From assembly GCA_030142905.1 (NCBI GenBank), contig JASJOG010000002.1, positions 4,443,501 to 4,507,500 of the forward strand: 64,000 nucleotides of DNA, given 5' to 3'. The stretch's first letter is position 1. Every line of letters starts with the position of its first letter. The position numbers and the translations under genes were made by a program. The DNA comes from Heliopora coerulea (taxonomy: Eukaryota; Cnidaria; Anthozoa; Scleralcyonacea; Helioporidae). Below, in pieces: positions 34,637 to 47,211 of this stretch. The notes beneath the pieces were generated by a model. That model was not told the DNA's origin. It saw only the letters and a list, made by a program, of their open reading frames with translations, and did no database searches.

Positions 34637-37220
34637 GAGATTTACTAAATGTAAAGGTGTACTAAATTTACCAAAACTGACAAGGGGATTTAAATTTGCA
34701 TCCTTAAACATAACAAGCCTAACCAAATACATTGATCAGCTTCGAGTCCTCCTGGTAAATCAAATTTTTTGATGTTTTTGCAATAAATGAAACGCGATTA
34801 GATTCAACAATATTGCATCCACAAATTCATGTTAATAGATATGAATTTTTCCGTAAGGATAGTAACAGAAACGGTGTTGGTGTCGGTTTGTACATTAAAG
34901 ATAATGCAAATTATAATCTACGAAAGGATATTAATTCCATGAGTACAGAAGTCTTATGTGTTGAAATTTCTAAACCAAGAAGCAAACCATTCGTTATGTA
35001 AGCATGTTATAGGCCACCAAATTCTTATGATTCTTTTATCCAAATTCTCGAATCAATTGTAAGCAAGATCGACAGCGATCATAAGGAGTTAATACTATTT
35101 GGAGATCTGAATTGTGATTTCTCATCCACAAAATTGGATAGTCACACTCGTAAATTGATTGAACTTAATGAATTGTTTGGCCTGACACAAATTATAAAGG
35201 AATCAACGCATATAACGGAATCTTCTAAAACATTGACGTTATTATAACCAATGATGTTGGTAAGATTTCATCATCAGGGGTCATTCATACGGTTTCAGTT
35301 ATCATGGCTTTGATTTTTAGAGTCAGAAAAATTTCATCTGTACCGAATTCCAGACCAAAGTATGTTACAAGGAGAAACTTTATTAAATTTAACGTAGCAA
35401 ACTTCTAAAATGACTTAAGAAAAATAGATCGGAAAGAAATAAAATTAAAAGACCCAAACAGTATGCCTTAAATGATCATGTTGTAAACATAGGTCCAAAT
35501 CTAGCCAGCAATATCGACGATACCTATGATTCTAAGGCATTTACTGACTATTTAAAAACTAATATTATTAGCTTCTCACTGCAATTAACAAATCCTGGAT
35601 CTATCGCAAAGATAATGAACAGCCTAAAAGTGGATAACGCCACAGGCTTGGACAATATACCCGCCAAACGTCTGAAAGCAGGTGCGCCAATTATTGCAGC
35701 ATCATTGTCCACCATTTTTAATCAATCAAGACTGGTATTTTCCCATCTAACTGAAAAATTACTAAAGTATTTCCAGTCTATAAAAGCGGAGAAAAGAATG
35801 ACTACAATAATTATCATCCTATCTCAATAGCACCAGTAGTGGCTGAAGTATTTGAAAGAATAATTTACATTGAATTATATAATCATTTTACCACTCATGA
35901 TCTATCAATTAAAAATCAGTCTGGTTTTCGATCGCTTCATTCGACGCTAACTACCTTACTTGATGCAAGAATGGAACGGTATCTTAACATTGACAATAAT
36001 CTCTTGAATGTAATAGTCTTTCTTGATTTAACTAAAGCATGTGATACCACTGATCATTCCATTATGCTTACTAAACTACGATATTACGGTGTTGACAATA
36101 ATTCATTAAAATGGTTTACGTCTTATTTAAAAACCCGTCGGCAATATTGTTCGGTAAAGGGCCAACTCTCTAAACCCAAGACTATAAAGTACAGGATACG
36201 CCAAGTGTCAATACTTGGCCCACTATTACTTCTCATATATATCAATGATCATCAATGTTGCCTGAAGCATACAGCAGCTAGAATGTTTGCTGACGACACT
36301 ATACTCCCTAAATCAGCCACAACAGTACATGAAATTGAGACTAGTATAAATACTGACTTAGAGAACGTAAATCTTTGGCTGAAGGCAAACAAAGTATTGA
36401 TGTAACGAAAACTGACTATATGATTATAGGGTCAAAATACAACTTAGATAGCATGATACGTTCACCAGTAATAAAATTAGGTAAAAAATAATTAGAGGAG
36501 TATCTGAAAGTAAGTCTCTTGGAATGATAATGGACAAATTACTTCAATGAAATTCAAATGTTAGTCATGTTTTGAATAAAGTGAATGCGGCTATTAATGG
36601 CATTAAGCAGATAAAGCCATAGGTCAATAGAGACTTAATGACTTACATATACACATCTCTAATTCAACCTCAGTTTGATTATTGTGATGTAGTTTGGACT
36701 AACATTTCTAAAGGATTATCAGATAAAATTCAAAAACTCCAAAATCGAGGTGGTAGAATTATAACAAGAAGTGACTACAGTGTACGTTCCAGTGAAATCT
36801 TGGGACGATTAAATTGGGAGAGACTTTCCATTAGGCGCTCTAAACATGACGTTATCATGATATTTAAAGTACTTAAATAAATTAACTCCTACACATTTAT
36901 TTGAGTGGTTTACGCAAACAAAAGATGTCCACTCTTATAGGTTAAGAAGTCATGATGTAAATCTGTCACTCCTGCAACCAAAATCGGAGTACATGAAAAA
37001 AGTTTCATGTTCAGAGACGCAAAGTTATGGAACTCCCTGCCAAGAGAGGTTAAAATGTCGCCGAACTTAAAAACGTTTAAAAAGAATTTAGAAAGTGTCG
37101 TTTTCACCTTCGACAACTAAATCAACTAAATTAACTAATATAACACGGCCTACATGTAAAGCAATCTTATTATTTTTAAAATTGATGTAACTATCGACGA
37201 TAAATAAATGTGAATCAATC
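34637..37220 (+). mobile_element. LINE (CR1/L2/Jockey-type) retrotransposon, degenerate but long
   Basis: Endonuclease part: FKFASLNITSLTKYIDQLR, FAINETRLD, VGLYIKDN and LILFGDLNCDF (34690-35120), an AP-endonuclease-like domain. RT part: KVDNATGLDNIPAKRLKAGA (35620), SGFRSLHSTLTTLLD (35920), VIVFLDLTKACDTTDH, VSILGPLLLLIYIND and ARMFADDT with the catalytic FADD (36280). C-terminal part: YIYTSLIQPQFDYCDVVWTN (36640) and FRDAKLWNSLPREVK (37010). The 3' end is AT-rich with AATAAATGTGAATCAATCAA. Stops and frameshifts (for example at 35000, 35830 and 36405) make it inactive. It is nested in the RecQ/DUF6589 element. Confidence 0.8.
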
Positions 37221-39357
37221 AATTGATGTTTGCAATGACTTAAATTGCAGGAAGAAAATGTTCACAAAAACTCAAGCATTAAATAAAATTAAATGTCGTA
37301 TTACACATACCATTTTGTTTATCTTTGGGAGCTGCTACCTTGCAACTTTCTCCATAAATATTTTTTTCTTGTGGCTATTTATCCAACGGAAGAGTGCATG
37401 CAAATTAAATCCTTTCAACATGCTGCTTCTAATACCAGCGAAGTAACGATATTTCGGGCCAGATGTCTTGGTGAAGGCATTCTGTTCTAGTAATTCTTTA
37501 AGTAATTTATTTAACTCTTTCTTTAGTGACTGCTTCACACGCTTGCCAGATGTCTTCATGAAAATGCTAATTTGTCCCAGTTATCAATAATTTTCTTATT
37601 AACTGGCAGGGCTTTACAATACATGTCCATTACACAATGTTTTGTGACATGTGACCAATGTTTCTGACAATAACTTTTATAAAGTGGTTGAAGTGCTCCA
37701 AAGATAGATTTAGGCGAATATTTCCACCTGGGACATTCTTGGACTTGAAAAATCTGTTTCACAACAACCGATGGGCTGCTTGGTGTGACAATATGGCATA
37801 CTACTGGCATAACAGGTACAGGGCTTCGAGAACATACTTTGAGGTACTAGAACCATCGTTCTTCAGGTATAATAAAAAAAACTTCCAACATCAGATTAGC
37901 TAATCCCCATCCCATTCTGATATGGCATCTTAAAAATTACGGATAAGCATTCCATACTCAATGAATGAGCATTGACAATTAAACATGTCATCCCTAACAG
38001 CTTTAGACATGACAGGACTTGTTCACATGTGGATACTTACTGCCTTAATAACAATAAAAATAATAGGTACCATTAACCTTGATAATAATTTTTTTTTAAA
38101 CATAATAACAGTAATAATAACAGTTTGATTAATTAGGATTGCTAGAATTATAACTGATGTGTACAGAATTAGAATTACTATGATAGCTTTCATAGTGCCA
38201 TGGATGATTTCGTGGTTTTGTTTTCCCTTTACATCACTTGTATACACTTTTTCACATTCGGGATGCTGGCACTTGTATTTTGCGATTGAATTATCTTTCT
38301 CCTCTAACCTTTGTGAGTAACCAGCGGTATACTCATGTGCCACAAACTGCTTCACCACCTTTGAAGCAAGTTCATTAAGAAATGCTTTCTTCCTTACCTC
38401 TTCGGCATGCTTCAGGTGATTCTCAGGCAGTCGAAAATCAATGTCCCTTACCCCTAAAACGTGAAGTGTTGCTGCCACAATCCCAGCATCACACGAGACG
38501 TTGAAAAACTATTTGCAAGCACTGAATCTCTTCTTCGCTTCCCTGGTAGCATTTCGCCGATTAATTAAATTTCTGTAACTGAATAGTATGCACTTGTATA
38601 GTATGCATTGCCATCTAATGAATGTTGGTTATAAAATACATTATAGCAAATCTAACAGGAAAATAATGACACAATTTAATAGTTGGTTTTAATACAGTAA
38701 GACACCAATCCAAATTACATTACAAAAATCTGTAAGTGTTTTGTAACAGTAAGCTTACTATATTATTTTAAAATAATTATTATGGGCTTTGGGATAATGT
38801 AATGACAAAATTGGTCATGATTCATCAATTGTTGTAACATTGCACAGTATATATAGTCACTTTTACACTCACCTACAAAAATTTCGTATGTCCATGAAAA
38901 TCAGCAACTTCTGAAGTGTTATCCCTCCTTCCTTTCCTCAGGTGTAAAATCATTATGTAACTCTATCAACCATTAACCCCTCTCTCTATACATAGGTTAT
39001 TTTGAGAAAACGAGGGACTATGTGATTTATTAACCGAGGGCGTAAGTTCTCTTCATATTTACCAAAGGGTTTGTTGAAAAGATAGAATCTGTTTCAGACG
39101 TTTTACAAAGAAGCAAGGACTGCTTCAGGAATGGCCAGCAACAAAGGAATCTAAGGTAGACGATAGCCTTTCCAAAGCTAAGTCATGTGCTTTCAATATA
39201 AGTAACTGCTCAGTTGTATTTAAAATGACAGATATTTTACATGTGTTTATAAGACTTGTTAAAATGTGTATTGTTGAAGTGTACAAGGTGTTGCTTTTTT
39301 TTTTTTTTTTAAATTAGAAGGATGAGTGGTGCGAGAAATATTACAGCGGAATATTTG

Positions 39358-39455
39358 GGGGAATATCAGAGGGGAATATCAGAGGGGAATATCAGAGGGG
39401 AATATCAGAGGTGAATATTAAAGGGGAATATTAGAAAGGAATATTGGAGGGGAAC
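39358..39455 (+). repeat. Minisatellite, 14-bp units
   Basis: Tandem units of GAATATCAGAGGGG, first nearly identical and then diverging (GAATATTAAAGGGG, GAATATTGGAGGGG). Lies inside an intron of the DUF6589-type gene. Not CRISPR-like, since there are no unique spacers. Confidence 0.85.
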
Positions 39456-39859
39456 ATGAATTCATTGTTACACCATTGTTTTCCTTCATCGTTTATGGCC
39501 CCGCCTTCTTCGTTTACTGATAGAAAGTGTCACCAGCCTTTTAGACAGTTAATTGACAAGGGCAATTGAGTATATTCACCCCAAAAGAAAAAGGAAACCA
39601 AGCCATGTGAAATGTAAGGTAAGTTGATCACCCACCACTGCTTGTTCTAAATATTTTCTTGTGACACCATCTCTTGCATGCGGGATATATTGATGCAAAT
39701 CTTACAGAATATTCTGCATCCCATTAGCATCATTCTCATCATGGCCCATGATACCTCAAAACACCTAATTAGATAAAAATACAACACATTACATTAACCG
39801 CCATAATTTAGGAGTAAAAGAGGACACCTGTCTTTTGATATTATTTTAAATATTTTACT

Positions 39860-39920
39860 CCTAGATATCTCCCCTTGACAAGTAAAATCAACAGACATTA
39901 CCCGGAGTAACGTATTATAT
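39860..39920. repeat. Dispersed motif, diverged unit
   Basis: CCCTTGACAAGTAAAATCAA ... GACATTACCCGGAGTAACG resembles the TGACGAGTAAAATCGTCTGG repeat found elsewhere in the window. Confidence 0.4.
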
Positions 39921-42069
39921 AAATTTTACTTAGACTATTTCATCTCCTTGGAATATTGATGGCAAATGTGGATTTAGCAACATTCTGGAGGAATTGTACG
40001 CATAGGATGTACTCAGGTATTATCCTTCCAACAAGTGTAACATAATTTCCATGTTACAGCTGGTGTTCTCGCTTACTTGGCACAAGTTTCTCATTGTTTA
40101 TGTCAAACATGCCACTTCTTGGTTCACCTCTTGCCAATTCAGTTCCACCAATTCGTTTTTAACAACCAAACGAGTTGCCCAATTCTCATTGATGTTTTCA
40201 TGTTCTTCTGTCATATCAGCAACTTCTTTACGGATGCCGAGGTTATCAATGACATGCTTGTGACCTAAATAAACAGTCAAAGAACCGCATGCACCTTTTT
40301 TTGGGCAATCTTTTGTTCCACTCTCGGAATCAGATAAGTTTTCTACAGCATCATTTTGCTCATGATTTCTCATTTGGCCATGACCTTTCATTTCTTTTTC
40401 CAAGCGACCACATTCACTTTTAAATGAGGTCATTAATTCATCTCTATGCCCAATCCCAAATTCACATAGCTTTTTGTATAGGAATGTACGCGATGGTATG
40501 ATCTTTGTAACTCGGAGTCTACCAAGTGTTGACAATTTGGAAATGAAAGGAACATAAAAAATTAGTTCAAAACATTAATTTTAACTTAAGATTAATAAAA
40601 GATTTCAAACATCTACAATCCCAAAAAAATACAAAATGCCAAAGAAATGTAAGTCTACAAAAAGTCTACAGTACTTCAGCAGTAATAACAACGAATACAA
40701 ACACACATATGCACATACATTATAGTATTAAATCTAGAATAACTGTTATTGTTTTTAAATCATTTGTAAGACCAAAAATAAAGAGGAAGCATTTAAAAAC
40801 AAGAACATCAGAATTTTGTCAAACACTACCATTATAGCTTCAAACACACCATAAGGCCTGAGTGCTGGGTTATGATTCTATTCAACAACTGCAATCCTTT
40901 CATGTATGGTGATCGGTTTTTCGAACACACAGATGCAGCCATACACACAGAAGGAGGCAGGTACTGCTCATCACTCATCTTACTTTTCCCCATTGATGCA
41001 GCTTGAAGGACTGCATGAAGCAGAGGAGCACGTTCTTCCATGTTCCTCTCGTATTCATCAAAGGAAAAGTTCATCAGGTCTTCTTTCCCTGTTTTCCGGA
41101 AATAAGATAGGCACTTCGAGGAACACAAGCCATCACATTCTTTTATTACAAGTTTAACCATGTTTTTCTGCAGGACCTTGCTTCACCAAGCGGCATTTGC
41201 TATCTTGTCATATGTCCCACGACACAGAATCTTCCCAAGTGATATCAAGTCATGCGGCAAAAATCGTTTCCTAGTATGGCTTTTCCATTTCACTTCAACA
41301 GTAACTGTTGTAGAACAACCTACTTTCTCGGTGATACTGTCGAGTCTTTCAATTATTTTTTGAGCAACTTGAGCAGGCGTTCGTTGTTGGTTCACCTCCT
41401 GCAGAAGGATGTGTTTACCACTTTGAACACGTCCCGTTGGCAAACCACCAACATTTTCGGATTTTTTTGGCGTCGAAGTGGCTACAGACCTTGGAGGTGA
41501 TAAGTCGTCGTCGTAGACTTGGTTTAGTACTATAATGTGAACAGTGGGAACTGATTCATCACGACTTTTCTTCACGTACTTTTCTGCAGGCGGTTGTGGC
41601 AAATGGTTTTTACAGGTCTGTGACGTACACATTACTGTACTAAAAATAAAACATAAGCAGAAAATAAACACCTTGTTAACTATATATGAGTCGGGACAAG
41701 ACACAAAGTAAAATTATTTGTCAATATTTCGAGTTTTAAAAGCATATATCTTACCTGTCTGTTTTAGAGATACTTGGTAAATTATTGTAATATGTTGGTC
41801 AAGCTTTTTCAAGTTCTCTTTCAAGTCACGACGTTTCTTTAGCAACTAGAGACATTTTTTACAAATATACTTTGATCTTGGTGTCATAAATAGTTCCTTT
41901 AGGTCACCAATTGCTATAAACTCGCTTCTTCCTTTCCACTCGATTTCGATTACTTTGCCTCTCAAGAGCACAGTCACACAAAATACACTTCAACATCCCC
42001 ATGTTGTTTAACAACACTAATTATGACACTGAGGGTGTACGTTACTGTGCAATTTTTGACGTCATAAAT

Positions 42070-42138
42070 TCACCGTACAAGATTATGGCTGCCGTTTCGC
42101 AGAACCACATTACAATTTTCGAGGGGTCTGGTGGGCAG
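42070..42138 (-). repeat. Right 69-bp terminal inverted repeat of the RecQ/DUF6589 element
   Basis: The reverse complement runs from CTGCCCACCAGACCCCTCGA to AATCTTGTACGGTGA and pairs with 28951-29019. It lies 68 bp upstream of the proposed start of the DUF6589-type gene. Confidence 0.8.
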
Positions 42139-42385
42139 ACTGTCCATCCTAAGCTACCGCTGAAAACTATAAGTGTCCCGGATAAAAGCGGTCGGTGGTT
42201 AGCGTAAACGAGTCAACCTTTCAAAGTCTACGAAGCCGCTTTGCCACGCTGGGACTGAATTATGAGTAAAAGTAGGCTTTGCAGTCACAGGTGAACTGAA
42301 AATCCGAATGTCTCCAAATGTATATACAGACTGTATTTTACAAACTAGTTGAGTTATCCAAAAAAGAATGGGGCATGAACTACTA

Positions 42386-43941
42386 CAGTACCGTGCAAAA
42401 GCTTTAGGTCACCTTCTGAAATATCACTATATGCCACTTCAGTTGTTTCTGTACTCTTCTATCAGGTTCCAAAGCCTATCTTTCATCCTAGTAGGGCCAG
42501 TTTTTACTCTGGACAGCTAGGATTCATTCTACTTTTGACAGAGTAGCTGTTGTTATGAAATTTGTGCCTAAAGGTGTGTGGTGGCTAGGGAGAAATGGAC
42601 AGTAATTTCATCCTCGTTCCTAGGTTTTTCTTGGCATTTGCAGTTGTTTTCATTAGAAATAACGTATGCTCAGTGTGCTCCAAAAAGATATTTCACATGT
42701 GTACCACTTGTACAATATTCATTTGTTAAAGTTAAAGTTGTTGAAGTTGAAGTTGTTAAAGTAAATTGGTTGGAAGAAGAGATGTCGAAGAAAAGAAATT
42801 TGACGGTGGAAGAAAGGGCTCCAGTTGTCACTTTGGAAAAGGAGGGGTACAGCAAGCGTGCTATTGCCAGGAAGCATAAGATAAGCCGCAGTGCTGTTCT
42901 AGAGATATTGAAGAAAGCTAAAGAAACCAGCACAGTGAAGGACAGGACTAGAACTGGCCGTGCCCGTGCAACTACGGAGCGTCAAGACCGTCTTCTAAAG
43001 CGCCTATCCCTCTGAAACAGAAGGGCAACATCTAAAATGCTCCAGAGGGAGTTGGAGGATGCCACAGGAACCAAGGTATGCTCCAGTACAATTAGAAGAC
43101 GGCTACAAGATTCTCCGTTGAAAGGCTGTGTTGTAGTAAGGAAGCCTCTGCGCACATATGCCCACAAACAGAAGAAACTGGAGTGGTGTCAGGAGCGGAC
43201 GGATTGGACATCCGAACAGTGGGCGAAGATGTTGTTTTCCGACGAGTCAATTTTTGAGCTGATCCTGGGGAGGAGGACATTTGTTAGAAGAAGAGTAGGA
43301 GAGCGGTACCACCCAGACTGTATTGCATCCATAGCTGAGCATGGAGGAGGGAAAATCCAGGTATGGGGATGCATGGCGGCCAGTGGGGTTGGAAGCCTCG
43401 AGGTAGTTAACGGTCTACTGGACACAGCAGCATATGTTATGCTGATCTGTCACACTCTTGAGAAAGACGGGAGAAAGCTGTGTGGTAGGGACTTTATCTT
43501 CCAACAAGGTGGGAGTACATGTCACACAGCAAATAGGACCAACTCCTGGTTTGAGAGGAAAGAGATATCAGTTAGCCCATGACCATCACAGAACCCTGAC
43601 ATAAACCCCATTGAGCATCTTCGAAAAGTAACAAAGAAGTTAGAGACCAGACCATGCAAGAACTTGGAGGAATTAAATGCGGCTATCTTTGTGTCCTGGG
43701 ACAGCATTGAGGCAAGTGTAGCAGAGAACCTTGTTTCATCCATGCCCCGGCGTTGCGCAGCAGTAGTTGCTGCTCGTGGCGGTAGTACCAAGTATTAGAC
43801 TTTGAAACTTGTCTCTTTGTCATTGCTCCACTTGTGTAAAACAGTTTTCCAATGTTCTGTGACATTCGTGTACTGTAATATACTGAGGTATAACCAAAAG
43901 TTACAAATTGAGGAGTGACCTAAAACTTCTGCACGATACTA
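42386..43941 (+). mobile_element. Tc1-family transposon, inactive
   Basis: The left end CAGTACCGTGCAAAAGCTTT and the reverse complement of the right end (TAGTATCGTGCAGAAGTTTT) share about 29 bp of TIR, followed by AGGTCAC in both. TA dinucleotides flank it (42384-42385 and 43942-43943). The length is 1556 bp, normal for Tc1. It inserted just outside the RecQ/DUF6589 element. Confidence 0.85.
42782..43798 (+). pseudogene. Tc1 transposase, two stops and lost catalytic Asp
   Basis: Starts MSKKRNLTVEERAPVVTLEK with the paired-type HTH (YSKRAIARKHKISRSAVLEI) and then a GRPR-like RTGRARA. The DDE domain has LFSDESIFE (first Asp). The second catalytic Asp is replaced in QQGGSTCHTA (QQDnapcH in active relatives). 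The third acidic residue remains in NPIEHLRK. Stops occur at about 43013 (after LKRLSL) and about 43580 (after ISVSP). The end is VAARGGSTKY. The family catalyses cut-and-paste transposition at TA; this copy cannot. Confidence 0.85.
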
Positions 43942-43943
43942 TA

Positions 43944-46900
43944 GAATGTTTGTGAAAAGCAGCCGAAGACACGCAAAGTTGTGAAGAACACTGCAAAGTA
44001 ATAAAGTGTGGAGAAAATATAAAATGAATAAATCAGATAAAATAAATAGTACCATCAATAAAATATATAAGTTAAATTGAATAATGAAATGAAAATTATG
44101 CCCGAGTGTTCTGAGATATGTGTATGTACAGTAGGTGTTGACATGCTTCCTCGACATACATGTACGAAGCTCCAAAGCTTCGACACATAAACTAATAAGC
44201 TACATGCAATCTCAGACGTAAGAGAATTGTATCTATCGAAGTATGGAAATGAAAAATCCGAAAGTAAGCACGAGCCATAAACCCGTACGTGAAGTTGGAA
44301 ATAAGCAGACGAAAAAGGTTTTCTTAACAGTGTTCGAATTTAAAAGAATTGTTGTCCAGTAAATTTTAAAGGAAAGTAATTCGTTTGGGGGATGTAGTTG
44401 TTTCGGATGATTTACCGAAAATCCTATCTAAAAGGGACGCAGTATTACCGTTGAAAAGATTCAAAATAACCGTTCCTAATTGAGATACTTTTTAGTGTCT
44501 CAAGTTTAACATGAAAAAGAAGATATGTCAAGCAAATATTAAAAGAACGGCTTATTAATGGAAAAATCACATCTTTCTGGTAAAACCTAGGAATTAAAAA
44601 TTCACTCGAAGTCAAGTGAGTTGTGAAACTAGGTTTACGGTTTAAGAAGTGGAATAACATAGGAACGAGAACGAAACAGAATATAATAATCATTAGTATA
44701 ACGACAGAATAACAATCATTTAAAATCAGACGGACTGTCTCCGGAGTCAAACAGATTCATGATGCCCGAGGAAAATATTGGCAATAAAAAATTTCAAGGA
44801 AGAACCCATGGTAACGCCGTCTACCCTTCGACACAACTCGCTATTAAACGACAAACGCCAATTTTATAACTGTCAAGTTCAAAAGATTAAGAAATTCAGG
44901 AAAAGGGAAAACCGCAAACCTTGCAGAACCGGCGAAAACTTGTTCAATGATAATATCGATAGTTTCCTCTAGCGGAACGTTGGTGAGCAGTGAAATAATG
45001 ACGAAACTAGCCGTACATACCGCATTGGTGATGGATCATAGCCCAAGTAATTCTTTAACAATCGAAATACTGTTATAAGCGGAAAAGGTACCTGGTCACT
45101 TTACCTCGCCTCGTACCACTGTCATATTTGCTGAGTCTGGATCTGAAATTAGTCACCGATCAAGAAAATACTAACTACGGAAGACGTCACAGACACATTC
45201 AAGAAAAGGATGTTTTTCGTTATTTTACCATTTTTCTAAAATCTCGAACATTACATCCGATGAAATCGTTTTCAATTATTCCAGCAGAGCTCTTTCCGAT
45301 GAGGAGAAAAGCGTGATGATCGAATGACTCAACTTGTCTTCCTGCCCAGAAATTAAATTATTGTGGTTTTGTGATTTCTAATGAGTTATTTAATCAGAAA
45401 GTTCCACGACAACCAATTTCTTCTTCTGGGCTGGGTAAAGATTTCATGAGAACATGAATAAAAAATACGTATGATTTTAATGTTGTCTTCCCCCACGAAT
45501 AGCGCTGAACTTCTGATAAGAGAAACCCTTTTAATTCGCTAGTTTAACCGATCGCTCAATGCCAATTTGGGCTCCTTTCCACTTTCTCTCTCTGTTTTAC
45601 GAATAATTCTCATTTATTTTACTTTTTTATTTATTTAATTTTTTCTTAACTGTTCCTTACCTTTCGTTTATAGCTCTTTAGGGACACCCAGTCACCCCCT
45701 TGCTTTTGTCATTCTTCCCGGCTTCCTCTCACATGTCAATCATGTTAATATCAATATAAATTTATAATACATAATATAAATTAATCACCTACTTATCATA
45801 ACTATGTATTCATTCCCTGATGATGCCACGCGAAGCAACGAAACGTTAAGTATAATAAACCTTTTCACAATGCCTATTTGCGTGTTTTATGCGCAGCTAT
45901 CTTGTTTATGTTTCGCCTATGATTTCCCCCTGGCTCATCAATCGCCATGTGGATACATCATTTCTGAAGCCTAAGGCTATCAATCCTTAACTGGCGTCCT
46001 TTTTTGTTGTCTTTTTTTTAATTTTTTTTTTTTATTTATTTGTTTTTTGTTTTGTTTTGGGGTTTTTTTTTATTGATAACCCCCCATTTAACGATTTAGC
46101 TCACCAGGAAGTCAATTAATTAGCCAAACACTCTTTGCAAGCTTTTCCTACCTTCCAGGATGATCGAATGAATAATGTAATATGTGCAACGTCCAATTCG
46201 ACAAGCAGTTGCTACCATTTATCTTCCAACAATAGCAACAGCCTTTCTTTAGTGGATCCGGCTTTAGCTGGAAAGTAGCCGAGCTGTTCGTTTGGATATA
46301 GTCACTGGAAACAGAAATTTCGGGTCCTAGAAAAATTGATCATGTTTGTGAGAAGTAGTCTTCAACAGGTTTGTCGTAAGTGACTGACATTTTTAAAAGT
46401 CCCTAACGTATCAGTTGGGTACTTTTTACGCATTAACCCAGCTTCAAGCGGTGTGACTTTGTCCGCGATTTGCTGTGATACATTGATGCAGAATTTTTCG
46501 CCAAAAACGTACACATTCGCTGTAAATCAAAGAACTGTTAAAACACGTGATCCAGATGCATCAGCACAATGAATAAGACTTAACAAATTCCCATCGCCGC
46601 CAGTTGAAAAATTATAGTAAAGACTAACACTGTTGGCCATGGCATTTTTATTTGCAAATTGGAATATTATGGAATTAGAGGCATTGCTAAAGACTGCTTT
46701 ATATCCTATTAGAGTAATAGAAAACTGTTATGATGTACATAAGGGTAAAGTTCTTGCGGCCAATTTTGTTTTAATTTTATACAAATGATTTTAGCAATTG
46801 CTCTAATTTAAGTGTTAGACTTTCATTTATTTGCAGATGACTGAATTCCTTTTTATTCTGATAAGAATCTAAGTAACGTTGAATTCTTTTTAATGAAGAG

Positions 46901-47065
46901 GGTAATACTTATCAAACAATTCTGAAGCCTCTGTTCATTTTGCAAAAAATAGCTGTACAAATTACAACAAATTTACTAACTCATCAACTTCTCCTTGAAA
47001 TCAATTAGCTTGTTAAAATTAACTGATTTAAAACATCTCTATTCAACATTATTTACGTTTAAGTA
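43944..47065. other. No gene seen; one hammerhead-like motif, poly-T
   Basis: Intron of the host gene. It contains the hammerhead-like core at 45817-45843 (listed separately) and a T-rich tract at 46000-46080. No domain-like frames. Confidence 0.35.
45817..45843 (+). ncRNA. Hammerhead-ribozyme-like core 1
   Basis: Box I CTGATGA (45817-45823), a weak stem TGC...GCA, and box II GAAA (45840-45843) followed by CGTTAAG. The CTGANGA / short stem / GAAACGT layout matches five other sites here, most of them in or near Penelope-type sequence. The third box and stems I and III were not proved. Confidence 0.35.
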
Positions 47066-47187
47066 TCATAACAACCTATTACGACCAACCAATGATATAA
47101 GAATAGAATACTGCGTAGACAGTGATAAATAAAATAAAAGGTTAAAAGGTTGATAACTGCCGTAACTGATCTCAATGAATATCAACG

Positions 47188-47211
47188 TTTCGACCAAAGA
47201 CCCTTCGTCAG
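47188..47211 (-). ncRNA. Hammerhead-ribozyme-like core 2
   Basis: On the minus strand: CTGACGA, stem-loop AGGGTCTTTGGTC, GAAA, then CGTTGATATT. Mirror copy of the core at 51035-51058. It lies about 300 bp downstream of the GIY-YIG C-terminus on the same strand. Confidence 0.4.

Larger units (their letters stand above)
37335..42002 (-). pseudogene. DUF6589-type gene, broken multi-exon copy
   Basis: Minus strand. Exon 1 (42002-41755) begins MLKCILCDCA and later has YICKKCL, a CxxC pair, and ends at a perfect CAG|GTAAG donor. Exon 2 starts at 41634 after TTTTTAGTACAG and contains MCTSQTCKNH, then GTYDKIANAAW, a TGA stop, and MVKLVIKECDGLCS (to about 40850). A further exon (40535-40098) has LTVYLGHKHVIDNLGIRKEV. 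The next (about 38550-38180) has DAGIVAATLHVLG and a C2H2-like C-x4-C-x13-H-x3-H (CQHPECEKVY...NHEIIH). The last coding block (37900-37450) has LNLSLEHFNHFIK. The DNlD-like and LdLEHfN signatures in this order are what I associate with DUF6589 proteins of cnidarians and molluscs. Several stops and frameshifts inactivate it. Function is unknown; it may be the transposase-like partner of the RecQ gene. Confidence 0.55.
28951..42138. mobile_element. Composite DNA transposon carrying RecQ-like helicase (+) and DUF6589-type (-) genes
   Basis: Two 69-bp inverted terminal segments (28951-29019 and 42070-42138) align end to end with about nine mismatches and no gaps. Just inside them two genes begin and run toward each other: a RecQ-family helicase on the plus strand from about 29100, and a DUF6589-type protein on the minus strand from 42002. 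The promoter sides sit next to the TIRs and the 3' ends meet in the middle. Between them are nested later insertions: MITE 31859-32403, foldback 32958-34627 and LINE 34637-37220. Without these the unit is about 8.4 kb. Both genes carry stops and frameshifts, so this copy is dead. No clear target duplication was found outside the TIRs. I know of no named superfamily with this content, but could not search. Confidence 0.7.

Noticed and set aside
39358..39455. Regular short repeats resembling an array
   Set aside because: A head-to-tail minisatellite without spacers in a eukaryotic intron; not CRISPR.
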